Origin: Ancylostoma caninum
Taxonomy: Eukaryota; Nematoda; Chromadorea; Rhabditida; Ancylostomatidae
Assembly (NCBI GenBank): GCA_037903475.1
Contig: JBAJFG010000389.1
Coordinates: 1,178,001-1,242,000 of the forward strand
Direction of reading: 5' to 3'
DNA length: 64,000 bases
Made by a program: the position numbers and the translations under genes. Below the pieces are notes generated by a model. The model saw only the letters and a list, made by a program, of their open reading frames with translations, was not told where the DNA came from and searched no databases. Position 1 is the first letter of the stretch. Each line of letters begins with the position of its first letter. Below are positions 1 through 13,550 of this stretch, one piece after another.

Positions 1-3000
1 CGAAAGGTGTGGACTGATGTTAGCACAGAGATGTGGACTTTGAACGTCGTTTTGGTGACTTTAAGCGTCTTTAAGCGCAATGCTTACAGCGGCGTGTGTT
101 TGGCTTAGTGCGCACACTAATCGCCGCTCCGTAAGTCGTGTTTCTTCTGTCTAATTAGACCATCACAGGACGACTGTTCGTCCGGCCCTCGTTTTGGCCC
201 ACACCCACATCTCCCAGCTTTTTCCACCTGTACAACCTTTGCTTCCTAGGGCAGACATCATAGCGACGTCATCATCCTGCTTATATAATAGAAATATATT
301 GATGTCTCTTCTATTACTTGTATCCTTGAGAACTTTCAGAGATGAGAACTCGTTGAGTGATATTTGGGGTTACACGAATCAGAAGCAGTGGTAGCGTTAC
401 TGGTAGAGTCCGCTTCAAAACCTGGGATCATGTGAGCTTCTAAATTCCAACTGCCTAGTGATATACTAGATTAAGTCAACTTTATAGTTCAGAAGTTATA
501 AGTTAGACATACTAGTAACCTATTCTTATGCTAATTGCCTATTTTTCACCTTGGAAATGCAAGTCTCAACCACTTTCTGGCTAACGTAGAAGCCTCCAAA
601 GCCTTGTCCTGCTGTGCTCCGCATAAGAGCTATTTTTCAGCTAATTTTTGTAATTACAAATTCTGCATATGAAAATATGGATATGAGCGCATAACGAAAC
701 TGCTGGAAAATATTGGCATCGGCGAAAGAAGCAAAAAAAAATTGATGAGAACCATTTTTTTTGCACGAATAACTAATAAGAATCAACTATCTAAAATTGT
801 TACTAGAACTAGACGTTTCAGTTAATGGTTAAGTTGTTAGGTATTGTTGAGCTCGTTTCTGTAGGTTGTTTTCTGCTTTGGGGTACCTTATGTGGTGTAC
901 TGAGTGAATAAATATATAAATAAATAATCAGGTAAATAATTAAATAGACAAACAAATAAGCAATCTAAAGTTGTAAGGATACTCCTCTCTGCGTAGTCTG
1001 ATGCGGTTCCACTGCTTGGTTACCTTTCCAAGAAACCCAGAAGGTGCACATATCCGTAGACAGTTCTATTTGTCCCTGCATTTCTACATGTAAGGACCTG
1101 TTCATTTAGCTTTATCTAGAAGTAGGCTTGGGTTGGTCAAATTTGGGAAGTTTCGGGTTCTTGTTTGATTTGATTCCAGCTCTTCTACATTTATCTACTT
1201 ACAGCTTGGCTTTTTGAATAATTCTGGTTGACCCTTAATATTTCAGCACTTCCGAAATCACCACAAGTTTTCTGCATATGTAGGAGGAGGAACCCTTGTT
1301 GTCTGTCTTTTTTTAAAAATTTCATTCTGACTACCATAAAAAATAAACGTTGCTGCACTTTGCAATGAATTACCTCTCGTTCACATCTCCCCGTCGCCTC
1401 CATCTACGTCATATGAGTATTTGCCTAGTGGGGCAGGTACATAACCCTTGGACTAGAACTGGAAATTTCTTTCTTCGCATCAACCTAGCAAACATTCCAC
1501 TCCTCCCTCTGCTTTTCTGGAATAGAAAGTTCATATCCGCGTTTAAGCGCATGCGTACCGTTCGGGTCACTGTATGTGGTTAGTGGAGGACTAACCACTC
1601 GGCATAGATGAGCGGATGGAATTCATTGAAGAGGAGTGAAGGACCCGCACCTGGTAATTATTTAGGAGCCTCAGACTGCCGCGTTTCACGACTATAGATG
1701 CAGTCACATGACCTGTTTCTGGAAATTACGTTGGGGACTTTCAGGACTGAAAAGAAATTCTTTCAATTATCGTTTCACGCATGATATGTACTGTTTTATA
1801 TGACCAGCAATTACAAATCAAAATCTATTGCTTTACTCGTTATTATCGTAACAAAAACCGCACTGTATTTACATATAATCACGATTTACTCTACTCATAT
1901 AATTCCGCAAATCTCTTACGCATGTATCTGCGTACAATCGTTCGGCAGCAGCCTGCGTCCTCACCATAACATGGACGGGCGACGATGAGATGATCGTCAT
2001 CCGAATGACAGGCGACCGCTGCCCAGGTTCTCTTTCCATTCCGTATACACTCCAGGCTCCGACACCGCCGATAACCCAATTATTGCTCATCGACATATCG
2101 TTCCTCGTACAAATATGATAGTTTGTGTGTCCCATCATTGTTCTCTTACACCTCAAATGTCCAGAAGTTTGTGGATTCATTCATCTTAAGATTTAGTGGC
2201 AATAGGTCACTCGATTTCTACGGATTTGATCCAGTTCCTTGGAAGTAAAAGTAAAAGCACTCATAACAAATGGAAGTGTGCAGTTGATAACGTTTGTTAA
2301 GGTTTTCGAGATAAGTTTCCACGAAATCCTGGGTAAAACTGCACACATTATGGCCTTGCTAGCTGAAATATGTATGATTTCTGGAGGATTTCTTGCTCAG
2401 TGCTCTGGATTAAAATCCATTTCAGAGCTGATCACCAGAAGACATCCCTCAGTCCATCGCTGGCAGTGGTCGTTAACGTGAACCACTTGTCGCTATGGGT
2501 TTCCTAATCTGAACGAGTTGTCTGTGGAATGTTTCGCTCACACAGATCGTTTCCGAAACTCCACAAAAAAGAATTCTTTCAACGAACAGCACTATTTCGA
2601 ACGCTCTTCTTCTGAAAATTAAGGCACAAACTAGTTTTGAAGAACGCTGCTAATGAAATGTGCGAATACCAAGAAGTGATACATTAATCAAGTGTGTGGT
2701 TCACATGTTTGAATGCCCAAAAAACCTACGTGAAACTGCTCGGAAATTTCTTGAATTACCGGAAGCATTGAAGAATGTATACTGCAGTTCATTACTGCAC
2801 CACTTTTGTTAGGCCTTGACAAACTTGAGATCCCATGAGACACGGGTGACTCATCCCTATAGTCCCATTTCGGTTCATGCCTAAGTGAGTCATACCCCCC
2901 AAGTTGTCCCATTTGCAAGTCCATGGAGAGCGCAGTTACCTCCAGATTTCCCTACAGATACCCTATTCTAAATTATCCAGAACGACCAAAAGGTGACTCA

Positions 3001-4090
3001 AAAATTTACCACGCAATGATATATCCGGTGAAACTGACTTGAACCTATTATGTGACCATGTTCAAACTACCAATTAAAAATATCAAGATAATCCACTAAA
3101 CGCAAATAATCCACTGAAATAATTCGCTTACTAGGAACGTTAAGCGAGTGAGCGGATTATTCTTTACTCACGTATTATTATCCCTCCCCCTACATAGAAT
3201 AATCTTTACATAAAAGACACATCCTTAGATTCTAGATCCAGGAACGCATAACTGATATGCACCGATATCGAGACGAATTCAAGGTTTCGGCCGAATATTC
3301 GAAGAAATTCGAAGTTCCCAGTATTTGATTTCTGCAGTGGTTCTAGAGCTTGTAGTGCTCAATCGTTTGATTTTTTCTTCGAAAACTTGAAATATTCGCT
3401 TTGTACCTCACCGATACCCATCTAAGTATACACATATGCATTTCCCGTGAAATAGGATGGCTTTTGGATATTTGAGAAAAATCGGATACAAGTTTATATT
3501 ATTATAGCTACATGGAAGCCAGTTATTCCGCAAGTACTCCTCAGATTTTCTTAATAATATTACTAACAACAGAACAATAGGGATAACTTACTTTTTTTGG
3601 TGAGAGGTTAGCTGTAAAAAAAGCATTCTATGTCCTTGATTTCCAACAATACTTCGGACAAATCCACGTCACACCATTCTGCTCCAGCCTGACGAGCGTT
3701 CAGTTCCGTGACGTCCTCTTGATCGCACAAGAATTGAGGAAAAAAACTAATCGGCGTTGGAATCCTCTGGTGTAGATACGGTTTTTGCACCTGTAGATTC
3801 ATGTCCTATGACCTCGCATCTATCATTTCTTGCATTTTTCTGAAGAATCGCTCTATTTACGAGGAATTACGGTAGTTGACAACATTCTTACTCATGCTCA
3901 TAACCTACATGGCTTTTCATTTCTCAGTATCTGGTAGATATCACTGATTAATGGTTCACTTTAAAGCAAAGCTGTTGCAGGCTTACAAAATCTGAATTAA
4001 TTCTGATGAGGGTTACTCTAACCCTATCTTCAGGGCAGGACAAAGCACACAATAGCGCCTGGCCATAGGACTGATTTTAATTCTGGATAT

Positions 4091-4125
<35 letters not shown>

Positions 4126-5270
4126 TTACTCCCTTACGCGTGTGCCATCTAATATCGTATAAGTATGCAGACAAGAAGAACCAACAAAATACCGTAATTT
4201 CAAGTCAGAACTTCAAACTCAAACTATTTCACTAGCATCATGTTATTTGGCCCAAATGGACTGTACCCTTAGTTTCGAACTCAATTCCAAGGTGGTAATG
4301 AGGACTAGTCAGTGAAAGGTCTGTCTAGGAAACAGACTGTTACTGGGCCAAAATTTACTAAACTATTGTGGAAAGCTCCAGTTTTTCTTCTGAGAAATAC
4401 TTTAAGAAATTAAGCTTTTCCCCATATTGCCAGCATTTTTATGCCCTTTATGTAGATGATGAAACCACTATTAGATACAGTGAAGTCTTTCAAAGCTAGG
4501 CATACTTCTTGTTGCTTCCATCTCCTGTGTCAGCGCCGCTCGCCGATCCATTATAAGTTATTCTGCCCAAGCCCTTCAACAAAGGCCGTCTCTTTTGAAC
4601 AGTAGAATTTTCGATCACCTTTCACCAATGGTCAGTTTTTGGTAGTGCATGTAATAACTTATAAACTGCATTTTCTATACTGAGAGGTTACAGATCATGT
4701 GTATCGCATTCGAATTTCTACTGCTTATTGAATAAGTTATTCTTTTCTATGACAACTCCGACTACATTAAAAATCTCAGCGGCGTCCTGAATTCAGGTCA
4801 ATGGCCACTTTCGAATAGACGGATATATTTTTCTATGACAAGGCTCAATAGCAAAATTATGACTTCATTCTGACTCCTCCAGCTTTTTCTTTTTAGTTAC
4901 TCATTTAGTTTGATATTACTTGTATTTTATGGTTAATATAAACAAAATCCGGCCACAGTTGCCCCGCTATTTTGAAGTTGCTCGAAAGTTGCTCTAAAGG
5001 TGGCCCAGGGTCACGCACTTATACTTTTCCCACGCAATATTGTCGGCGATCTGTTCATGTACGCATATATTCTATGCATGACGGATATTCTAGCCCGCGC
5101 ACGTACCAGTACCCGCGCGGGCCAAAATATTCAAGCCTCACCGGCATGCTCTCCATGATTGTCTAGTTCCACATCAATGTAGAGTTTTCGCATCCCTCAT
5201 ATAGAGAGAAATGGATCCTCGTTTTTTTTTCTTTTTCTTGCCCTTTAGCTCCTTTTTGTTTAATTTCTTT
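1..5270. other. Region without a supported gene
   Basis: I see no chain of exons with compatible phases here. The sequence is AT-rich with short AT tracts (for example around 900-960) and one TTTA tract. A GC-richer block at about 1,880-2,100 stays open in several frames on the minus strand but shows no clear splice sites. A minus-strand open stretch at 3,608-3,745 ends in a stop and reads like protein, but I could not connect it to anything. Confidence 0.5.
4090..4127. repeat. TTTA simple repeat
   Basis: About nine tandem copies of TTTA, uninterrupted, lie in AT-rich non-coding sequence. Similar TTTA/AATA tracts recur at 22.97 kb and 54.80 kb. Confidence 0.95.
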
Positions 5271-5274
5271 CAGC

Positions 5275-5786
5275 GGCAATTTGTTGGAAAACCGGGTATC
5301 GCTTATGAACCTTCATCAATTGTTTTGGCTTAAAAACTGTTTGGTTCTGAGGCTGGGAACCGGCTTGTTCATCATGGCCAAACATGAGCTTTGATATTCC
5401 TTCTGCCAGTAGATGTGCAAATTCTATAGTTATCCACCGAAGAAGATCAAGACCTAACAAATTCCAGCAATTTAAGTTGATTTAGTTAAGTACTTTGTTG
5501 AAGTCCAAACATTTTTTGGCAGAGAGTACCTCAAAGGGCAAGCGTGAACGTGTTTGGAAAGTTGGAATTCCACATTTCACCTCTGGAAAACCATATTCAA
5601 GGAAGAAAGCAGTTGAATTTGTAAATGTTATTTGTTTTCTGATTCATAAGGAGTATCTCCAAATCCTCTTCTGTTCAATTAAAGTGCAAGACCGTTGCCA
5701 GCAGATTCTGGACTTTTGCTCATGCACATATACATCTTATTCCGCTTCTACGTCTTCCAGTAGTATCCAGGAAGACATCGTCCTAA
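5275..5786 (+). CDS. Weak three-exon candidate, unknown product
   Basis: Three open segments can be joined in one frame. 5275-5298 follows a good acceptor (TTTCTTTCAG) and ends in phase 1 before GTATCG. 5523-5620 follows TTTTTTGGCAG and ends in phase 0 before GTAAAT. 5685-5786 follows CAATTAAAG and ends at TAA. The middle exon is basic (includes KGKRERVWKVGIPHF). There is no ATG exon and no family I recognise. A 66-codon open frame on the minus strand (5260-5460) overlaps the first segment and reads equally like protein, so this could be chance or a decayed element. Confidence 0.2.
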
Positions 5787-8303
5787 ATCTTTCTTGTAGC
5801 TTTCCCCTTCGAATGCTTTACGCAACCTACATATTTACATAAATATTCCGCTTTGATTTTGCTAGAATTCAATTAGTGCATTAGAAATCGTCCCAAACAA
5901 TATGCCTAATCTCAGAGTCTATTCCAAAGGCAGGAGTGACCTCACCGAGTGAGGTTATCCAGCAAGGTCTTTGCTTGCTCCCACTGTCTTTTCCCGATAT
6001 TCCTCTTCTGTTTTTTCCCGTCTTCCGTCGCTTATATGTGCACACTGGCAGAGGCTTGTGTGCGCCATCACACGGCCCCACCTTACATACATATCACGGC
6101 CGAACAGGTCTCGACAGGTTTGCGTCCTCTACGACCTCAGCACTGGACTCCAATTCCTTGGCTCATGCGGAGTTTTCCCAGGGTTACTTTGCCCTCATGC
6201 TGGCTATCTTTTACTGTTCAACCATAGCATTGTTTATTAGTTTTTCCAAAAATCCCAGAACTTCATCGTACACCCCTTGATTTCATCGAAAAGCCTGTCC
6301 GCCTGTATGCATAATTTTTTCCAGAATTTCAGTTTTCAACTTTTTCCATATAAAGCCTGTGAAGAGTGCAGTTCTTTTGAATAGTGCTACGGCTACGAAA
6401 AGGCGGTGAGTGAGGAGGGCGTTGAGGGCAGTGGACGCGGTCTGACTTGTGTCAACACTCCTCCAATTACTGACCGCACACCGCACTCCGTTACTCTCGC
6501 GGCCCATTGCTAGTGAAAGGTGGAAATGAAGCAGCCAGCGCGCTTATTGTGTTTCCTGTCTTTCGTCCACTCGTCGCTTATTCTCAGAACATTCCAGAGA
6601 CGTCGTTCCAGGACACCAGAACAAGCGTTGGCACTGCCACTTCTTTCCGTACAGTAATTCAATTAACGAAAATTACGCTAATCTCAGACCCTCCATAGTG
6701 TTATCGTTCGCGATGCTTTGTTTCTTGCGGAAGAACTTCTTTGTAACCTTAACCTCCTGTGCTCTTCTGCGTTGTACGCACGATTTGCGATGTCTTTTTG
6801 CATGAAATCCGCGCCAAATAGGTTTAGCGCACGATTCATGCGACATCTTCCATCGTTTTCTTATACTGGTAGAATCGCGCGGTTTTCCTGCTCTGACTTC
6901 TTTCCCCCTGTGGGTGCAGATGTAGTATGTGCACGAAAAGGAAGGAAAAGCGTGTGCAGTGTTCACGAACTTGAACTTCTGATCATAATTTTAGAATTTG
7001 CTAGTGTGGTAGTATATACCCAGCCAGGAATGAAGGAATCCATCTAGGTTTTGTTCCATCCGGGCATTGATTACAGTAGCTTTTCAGGATTTGTGTTGAT
7101 GCGGAGCAGACGGTCACTCCTATGTATGTCAGGCATCGAGGTGAAAGCCCTAGCTGAGCAGCACATGGTGGATATTTCTCTTTAAATCCTATTTTAATTT
7201 TTTTTATTTCCTACCTCCCTCCCCTAAATTTACTAGAATCGCAGAGCGTTTTTCGAATCTAAAATTACCGTACTACACATTGCTTTTTCATTGGACATTT
7301 GTTCACTAATCGATGGATTGTACGCCCAACGACACGTGCTTACACAGGTGGAAAATCTGGACTAATGAATTATTCCATTGTTCTGGTTGAGTATTGAGGT
7401 GTAGCAGTGGAAGTATTACTCTGGAACAATTAAATGGCAACCATCTAAGGCTATACAAATAAATTTTCACGCCACAAACAGGCGTGTCTCACCGAAGTTT
7501 GCTTTTCAGTGTCCTTTCAGGCGAGTACATAGTGCAGCTGGTCACACTTTGTGAGGTTTTTGGATAAGCTTTGTCCGGAGTGTTTTCTTAGTAATTTTTA
7601 CGTGGAGCACGTTTTCGTTTTGAGCACTTCTGGAATTCATGCTGGATTTTCTTATGGATGATTTAAGCATTGTTTTTCTCTTCTTGCTGAGCCTGCGCAC
7701 GATTACTTTGTCCTAGCAGTACTGTTGATCGATGCAGGGGCACAGTCACTGATAACACGTTCCTCCTCTTCATCTCCTTTCCTTTCCCTTCTATCACTCA
7801 GTTGCCTCTCTATCTACGAGTCTATATCAAGTGGCTACTATCTGCGTCAACGAGTCTTGCTCTATTTTGCGATCACATACAGGTCTCCACATCCTATTAT
7901 CTTCCGAACAACGTTTGCTCCACTTACAGAATAGGAGTTCTCGTTCTGTGTTATGAGGCACTTCAAGCCTTCTTTGTCTAATCCGTGATCGTTTTGGATT
8001 GACTAAGAGCATCGTTAAGACGACCTCTTGAAGGCATTCGACGACAATCCTTCAGTAGTCTATAACAAAATGAGATCCGTAAATTCTTGTACTGGTACTG
8101 TAGATCCATAAATACATTTAGAATCAATGCTCAGAATGTACTTTGCGAATTGAACAAATTAGCGAGGCAAACTGGTAATAAGTGGCAAATGCCCACTCTT
8201 ACGAGTGTTTTCGCCATATTTTACCAGAGATGGAGCGTTTAGGACATTAGCTATGAGGTCGTGAGGTTCGTGCGAGTTAATCGGGTGCTTTTTTGTCTCG
8301 TAG

Positions 8304-8379
8304 CCTCCCCGAAATCATTGAGGAAGTGCATTCGCGCTTTGGTTCGACCCAGTTTAACCAACGATCGTTAAATGCGAAG
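8304..8379 (+). CDS. Isolated exon candidate, unknown product
   Basis: The segment follows a TCTCGTAG acceptor and reads LPEIIEEVHSRFGSTQF and onward for 25 codons before AAG|GTTTGC. It would enter in phase 2 and leave in phase 0. I could not find partner exons that continue the frame, so this is a lead only. The open frame in fact runs on past the proposed donor to about 8490, which weakens the splice call. Confidence 0.2.
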
Positions 8380-11191
8380 GTTTGCTTCGTATTCGTGCAC
8401 CTGTTCGATCAATATGACTCAATTTGTGTTGAGGTAATGTACCGGAATTCACCAATTCTGGACTTCCTAGACTACTACGCTTCGCTTTAGGTAGACCTCA
8501 AAGGAATATGTCCCTCTTTTTTAACAGCAGACGTGGCTTGATCATTACCGGGATTTTTTTCCGCGTTGTGCCCATTTAATGAATTCTTTGCATGTCGAAA
8601 TTGCATCGCAACATGACTCACGTGCTTGTTGAGATGTGACTAATTGGGCTGCTCATTCTTTTTTCGCCGGTTTCGCTTTCATCGTCCGAGCATTCCGAAG
8701 GAGGCGTTCTGGCTTCTGACGCAGGCAACATAAATTTTATATTAAAATGTGCTCAACTTTTATCATGCTACATTTCCTCTTTCTACACTTGAGCAATGAG
8801 CTGTCCTCCAGTAGCTAGAGTTATCCGTAAACTCTTGATCTGACCATCTCGTTCTTCCAGCGCTAGTATTCATGAATCCATAACCAAGCCAAGCCAGGTT
8901 AGCTAACCAATCTCTACGTCCTGCGTCCACCCAAGATTTTTCACTCTGTAGGTTAACCAATCACGCTGGTCATCGTTGGTTTGCCTGGTTAACGTTTTAT
9001 GAATCTCACCCTGAGCGGTGGCGTTTTCCGAAAAAAATATTATGAGGAGGAAAACTGCATTCCCTTTTCTTCTCCTTTACTACCCTCTACGGTAGCGTAT
9101 CCAACACACAATGCTTACCGTCTTTCGGTAAAACTTGCCAGGTGTGGATCAACATCAACGGAATCTTCGAGCATTACAGCATAGTACGATTTGAAGACTT
9201 AGCAAGCTGCTATTCGAAGTGCTGAACTGCCTCCTAAACATGCTTCCGGTGTCGGCGGTTACTACCTTTCTTTCCTAGGTAATCCTGCCACTTCCTCCTG
9301 CTAACTGCCCCAATATCCTGCTAGTATACTATGTTCATAAGTGGTGCAAACATGCTTTGGCAGAAGTTTTGAACCTTTTTTTTCTCTCACATAGTGTTCC
9401 TTTTGTTGCGAAGAACTGATTGTTATAAACAGTGATTGTGAAGAGTTTGTAAACATTGGGTCTTGGGCTAGTTCCTGACAAAAATTGGTTGTATTTACTA
9501 GTTATCTGCTGTATTTGTTTTATTTTTCTATATCATGCGCGCACTGACGAATGTCCCCTCCAAGATATACCACCTTGGAAAGATACCTATAAAAAACCAT
9601 GCCTCTGATAAGAAGACTACAACCATTCTGAGAGCGTTCCTTAACAGATGGACTAGGTGTTTAAGCTTCCTGGGAGCATTTATTAGTCACTAGGTTTACG
9701 ATCTTTACGAAGACGACTTCAATCCTTCAAATAAACATACGAAAAGTCACAACTTAGAATTACCGTTATCCAACCCACTCTCCTCTCCCTTCATTTAATC
9801 ACATTTTTCTCGTTTCTTATTGCTTTTCAGTGAAAGAAGTGCCCTAACAACTGCAACAGGCTTTCAGAAGCAGGGCTGATCCATGTTTTAAAAGCGGAAG
9901 TTATAAATTTCGTACTGGCTATGATTTCAGTTTTTTGTGTTGGTTTTCTCATATGTTCTAAAATTCCTCCACTTCTTATCGGCTGTTCTGAAAGACTCTG
10001 GAGAGAACCAGTCCTGACAGTTTTTCGCTTCGAAAAAAACTGGATCCATCGTTAGCGATGTAGTTTGAATAAATGCTGACCTTCTTAGTATGTCCATGGC
10101 ATTTTCTATGCGTGCAATGTTTGCTGCGCAGCGCAGATTGTTTGAGAAAAAACCCCACGCACACACGCTTTTGTGAGGATAACTTGTCTCAGGCACGAGT
10201 CGAATGAATCACAATGAACTGTTCTAAATTTGAATCGTAGCCACTTGAAATTGCAAAGTCCCATTTCGTCCTGTGTCATATATAGCTGTCAAAACGCTGT
10301 CATTTCAAATAACTGACAATCTTGAAGGGATAATTCGAAATTCTGGACAAATTGGCCAGTTGGGCTACTGTGATAGTGAATTTGAAGTGAGGGAAAACTT
10401 TTGGACGTACACGGCTCGTGCTAAATTGGTCTTCTACCACAAATTTTCGGATTGTCGTTCGAATCCATGCCGATGGAGCAGCTCTTCCGTCCATTGCTAC
10501 ATCGCCACAAATAAAACCAACGAAATTTATTCATTTTGGTTTTTTTTAAATTTTTGCTTTTTGCTCAAGATTTCTTTCTTTTACTGTTCTCATTTTGGAG
10601 CTGGTGAGTGGTGCCTTTTCAGTACATAGTTTTACCTCTTCGAATGGTTCTATGCTGTATTTGTTTGGCACACCTATGAGTGCATTCAAATAAAATTAAA
10701 TAAAAATAAAAATGAAGATACGCCGTGGGGACTTTAGAATCATCTGCTTTCTATGAAGAAATTTTGGCATTTTATGGACAACAAACTTTCTATGCACTGG
10801 ATATTCTGAAGCACATCCATGGCATGCCAGTAGTGCCTTGTTTTCTATTTCTTCCCTTTTTTCCTCATTTTTGCACGAAATTTCATAATAAAATACATGG
10901 ATAAATCTGAAGAAGAAGATTTTCCAGATCGTGAGTCTTGCCCACCCACAGTAGTGCCTTAATAGTCCCACGGTCCTATTCATTATCGCTGTTTCGTCTC
11001 GCCGAGAACGTCCTCTCATGATTTGAATTTGCCTACTAATTGTTTTTAAGATCTATTTCTGGGATTATTACTAGTAAATACAACACTACATGGTGGTAAC
11101 ACATCTTGAAGAACATAAGTTGATCAGGATTATATCTCTCGAGACATTCCCTCAGTCTTGTGTTTTTTTAGAAAGTCAAAGGAATACTTAC

Positions 11192-11286
11192 CGAAAATCT
11201 CTACGTTGCTGAGCATTTTCGATTTCGGAGTAGGTAAATAACCATAGTTGCCAGTCCGATTAAGTTCTGGAGCATATCCACGAAAC
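11192..11286 (-). CDS. Isolated exon candidate, unknown product
   Basis: On the minus strand a 95-nt open segment ends at a perfect donor (TTCG|GTAAGT). It reads FRGYAPELNRTGNYGYLP followed by TPKSKMLSNVEIF. The acceptor (GACAAAAAGAAATCAG) is purine-rich and poor for a nematode. The plus strand of the same interval also has an open segment after TTTTTTTAG. It may be a further exon of a minus-strand gene or a chance frame. No family recognised. Confidence 0.22.
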
Positions 11287-12143
11287 CTGATTTCTTTTTG
11301 TCAAAGTTTACCTCCACGCGTTGTTTGCTCTATATATGATCCAAGTACTGTGGAAAAAACTTAAATAGGTTCAGAATACCTCGACGAATCCTTATTCCTG
11401 CATGAAAATGTAGTGCATATCGACTTTCCTTCTATTCTTTACCTACGGAATCTTCTCACTGTCATGAATTTTACGAATGTTCTCTGTATGAAACTTTAAT
11501 ATGTACAGCATTCTACAACTTCTCTATTTTTTTTATAAGGTTCACATTTTACGCATACTTATAACCCTCATGCAGTTATTGTAACCAGAAACTTAAATAC
11601 GTTCCTGTCGCTATTTGGAATTCTAGTTTCGTCCAGTGCTATTATCAAGCGCCAACTATCAGTTCATATCGTCTCTACGCTCGAATGATCCGTCTCACCG
11701 CTACGTTTATGGGATTCTATTGCCAGCGGTTTTCTTGTTCCTCATCCACGATGACTAACAATATATTTGAGCGATTTCCAATCATTCAAATGAAACTCGA
11801 TCATCTTTTTGGATTCATTTTTTGGAAGATTATGAGCAAAGCGAAGGAAGGAAATGCAGTGAAGATTCTGAAAGAGAACGTTTTGCTGGCACTTCATCTT
11901 CTTTCCAACTATAGGGTAATCCAAAACAAGAAGAACAGCTCACAGCTGTGTAAAGAATGCACGTACTGAAACAGTTTGAAGGTGGAGCTAAGTGTCCATC
12001 AATTTGTAGACGTAAAATAAATGGATGAATAATTCCAGTAGGCTAGCAGACTACTGGGTAAGGTTTTTAGTGATCCCAAGGATCTTTCTAGGTATGAATT
12101 AATCTATACTATCTGTGTTTTGCGGGAGAGTTGCGCTACTATT

Positions 12144-13550
12144 CTAGGAGGACGATTTGAAGTCGAGATAAGGACCTTGAAAGCAGTTCTCCCAGAAAAC
12201 GTTCGTCTGAATAACCTTGTCAGGGACTTAATTTTTAAGATCTGGAGTAGAGAGTACCTCGTTATCCAGGATACGATTCGTTACGACCAATCCCATCGAC
12301 ACCTCACATTTTCCTCGTAATCCGCTCTCGACATCTTGTTTTCCGCACAACAACCGCTATCGTCGCTCTCATCTGGCGTGGCCCAAATTTCGTCGGGGGT
12401 GCTTTCGAAGAGATTCTGTCCCAGTTCCTTGTCCATGCAACCATCTTCACTATGCCTTGCACTCTCCGAGATTTCTATACTTGAATCAATACCGAAAATT
12501 TCCTCACGAATGAGGTACCACCGCTGCTCTTCGAAGGCCTTGACAATCACCCCCTTGTGGCGGTTGCAGCGAAGATTGATGTCAGGTCGTCGTTGCCGTC
12601 CCGTTTTCGGGCCAGGTTCGTACCAATCCACGCATCTGGTCGGTTTTATCCAACAAATATCCTGAAATGTACTCCGAATCAGCTGAATCAGTGTGCTGCC
12701 TGCACTTCAGATACTGTGATCAAATACGCTGTTCAGTGGCTAGCCGCAAACCGGCCTCTAAGCGGTCCTGTTCTCACCTCATTTCTTTGCTCAACTCTGC
12801 GCCCAAACATTTCATTACAGAATCTTGTTTCAGCCTTACATAGCCATAACACTGATGATTTCATGCCAGAATTGACTGAGGGAGGGATGAATGATGAAAC
12901 GTGGGGGGGGGGGGGGGAGAGGTGGAGGAGAAGTGTCTCCGTTGCCATGCTGTTTCGTAACCTCAAACCGGTGAACGTACATTTTCACAACCCTATGCAG
13001 TCTATCCACTATTCCTTCTTCAAATAATGGTTTTTTTCATAAGAAGTCTGTGATTCTTTTGAGAAATCAGCTCTAAACGTTGTCAGACAGAATGCCCCTC
13101 GGATTCCCCCATCCTGGCGTTGTTCCTTCTCTCCACACCTTTGTTTCTATCCCACTTTCAGATAAAGGCAACAAATGTCGTTTCATTGTGCATCATTTGC
13201 ATTTTTTAGGCCTCCCACTACGAAAGTGCTCTTTTTCAACCACTTAAAAAAGTACTGGTTAGTTTGATCAGATAAGAATGTTGGCAATTCCAGCGTCACT
13301 GCTACCCTTAACCGATGAATGCACGTGCAACTGCAACCGTGCAAAGAAGTCATCGTCATGAGCACGGTACGATTAGTCGACGCACAGTTCCTTCTTCTGC
13401 TAATGCCCACCTGGATATCTCCGATTGAACCAACTTGACCATGATATGGACTTGCTCATACTTACGTGTTCCAAGAACATATATTATTCGGTCAAAAGCA
13501 GATGAAATAAAACATGTGCTTGGCAGTAATTCCTGTACTATTCTCACCAT
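12144..13550 (-). CDS. Unrecognised 199-residue protein, four exons
   Basis: Exons in transcript order are 13550-13466, 12875-12778, 12661-12308 and 12206-12144 (TAG). Lengths 85+98+354+63 give 200 codons including the stop, and phases match at every junction (1, 0, 0). Donors are AC|GTAAGT, GAG|GTGAGA and AAT|GTGAGG; acceptors are CCCTCAG, CATTTCAG and TTATTCAG. The ATG at 13550 lies 13 nt after a CATTCAG site, which fits SL trans-splicing. The protein starts MVRIVQELLPSTCFISSAF. Its middle is rich in Cys and Trp (CWIKPTRCVDWYEPGP at residues 63-78, then LRCNRHKG and RWYLIREEIF). The last third is acidic. The Cys pattern could bind metal, but I do not recognise a domain. The gene is divergent from the large plus-strand gene starting at 14.5 kb. 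An alternative acceptor for the last exon would give a different short tail. Confidence 0.5.
12903..12917. repeat. G homopolymer inside an intron
   Basis: Fifteen consecutive G on the plus strand read as C on the minus strand. They form most of the pyrimidine tract just upstream of the acceptor for exon 2 of the minus-strand gene at 12.1-13.6 kb. Confidence 0.9.

Larger units (their letters stand above)
5790..12100. other. Region without a supported gene
   Basis: Apart from the weak exon candidates listed separately, I see no consistent gene here. Around 5,940-6,280 three plus-strand frames are open at once in a GC-richer patch. Around 8,880-9,000 there are small palindromes (GGTTAGCTAACC and GGTTAACC). 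Neither is enough to call a feature. Confidence 0.4.

Noticed and set aside
1891..2180. Minus-strand open frames, one with a PGVYT motif like the end of trypsins
   Set aside because: Several frames are open together in a GC-rich patch, and no other serine protease motif or splice site supports it.
5260..5460. 66-codon minus-strand open frame that reads like protein
   Set aside because: No ATG context, no family, and it competes with a plus-strand splice candidate in the same interval; evidence is too thin either way.
12557..13027. 156-codon plus-strand open frame
   Set aside because: It lies mostly antisense to exons 2 and 3 of the minus-strand gene and contains the G homopolymer as a poly-Gly run; treated as a shadow.
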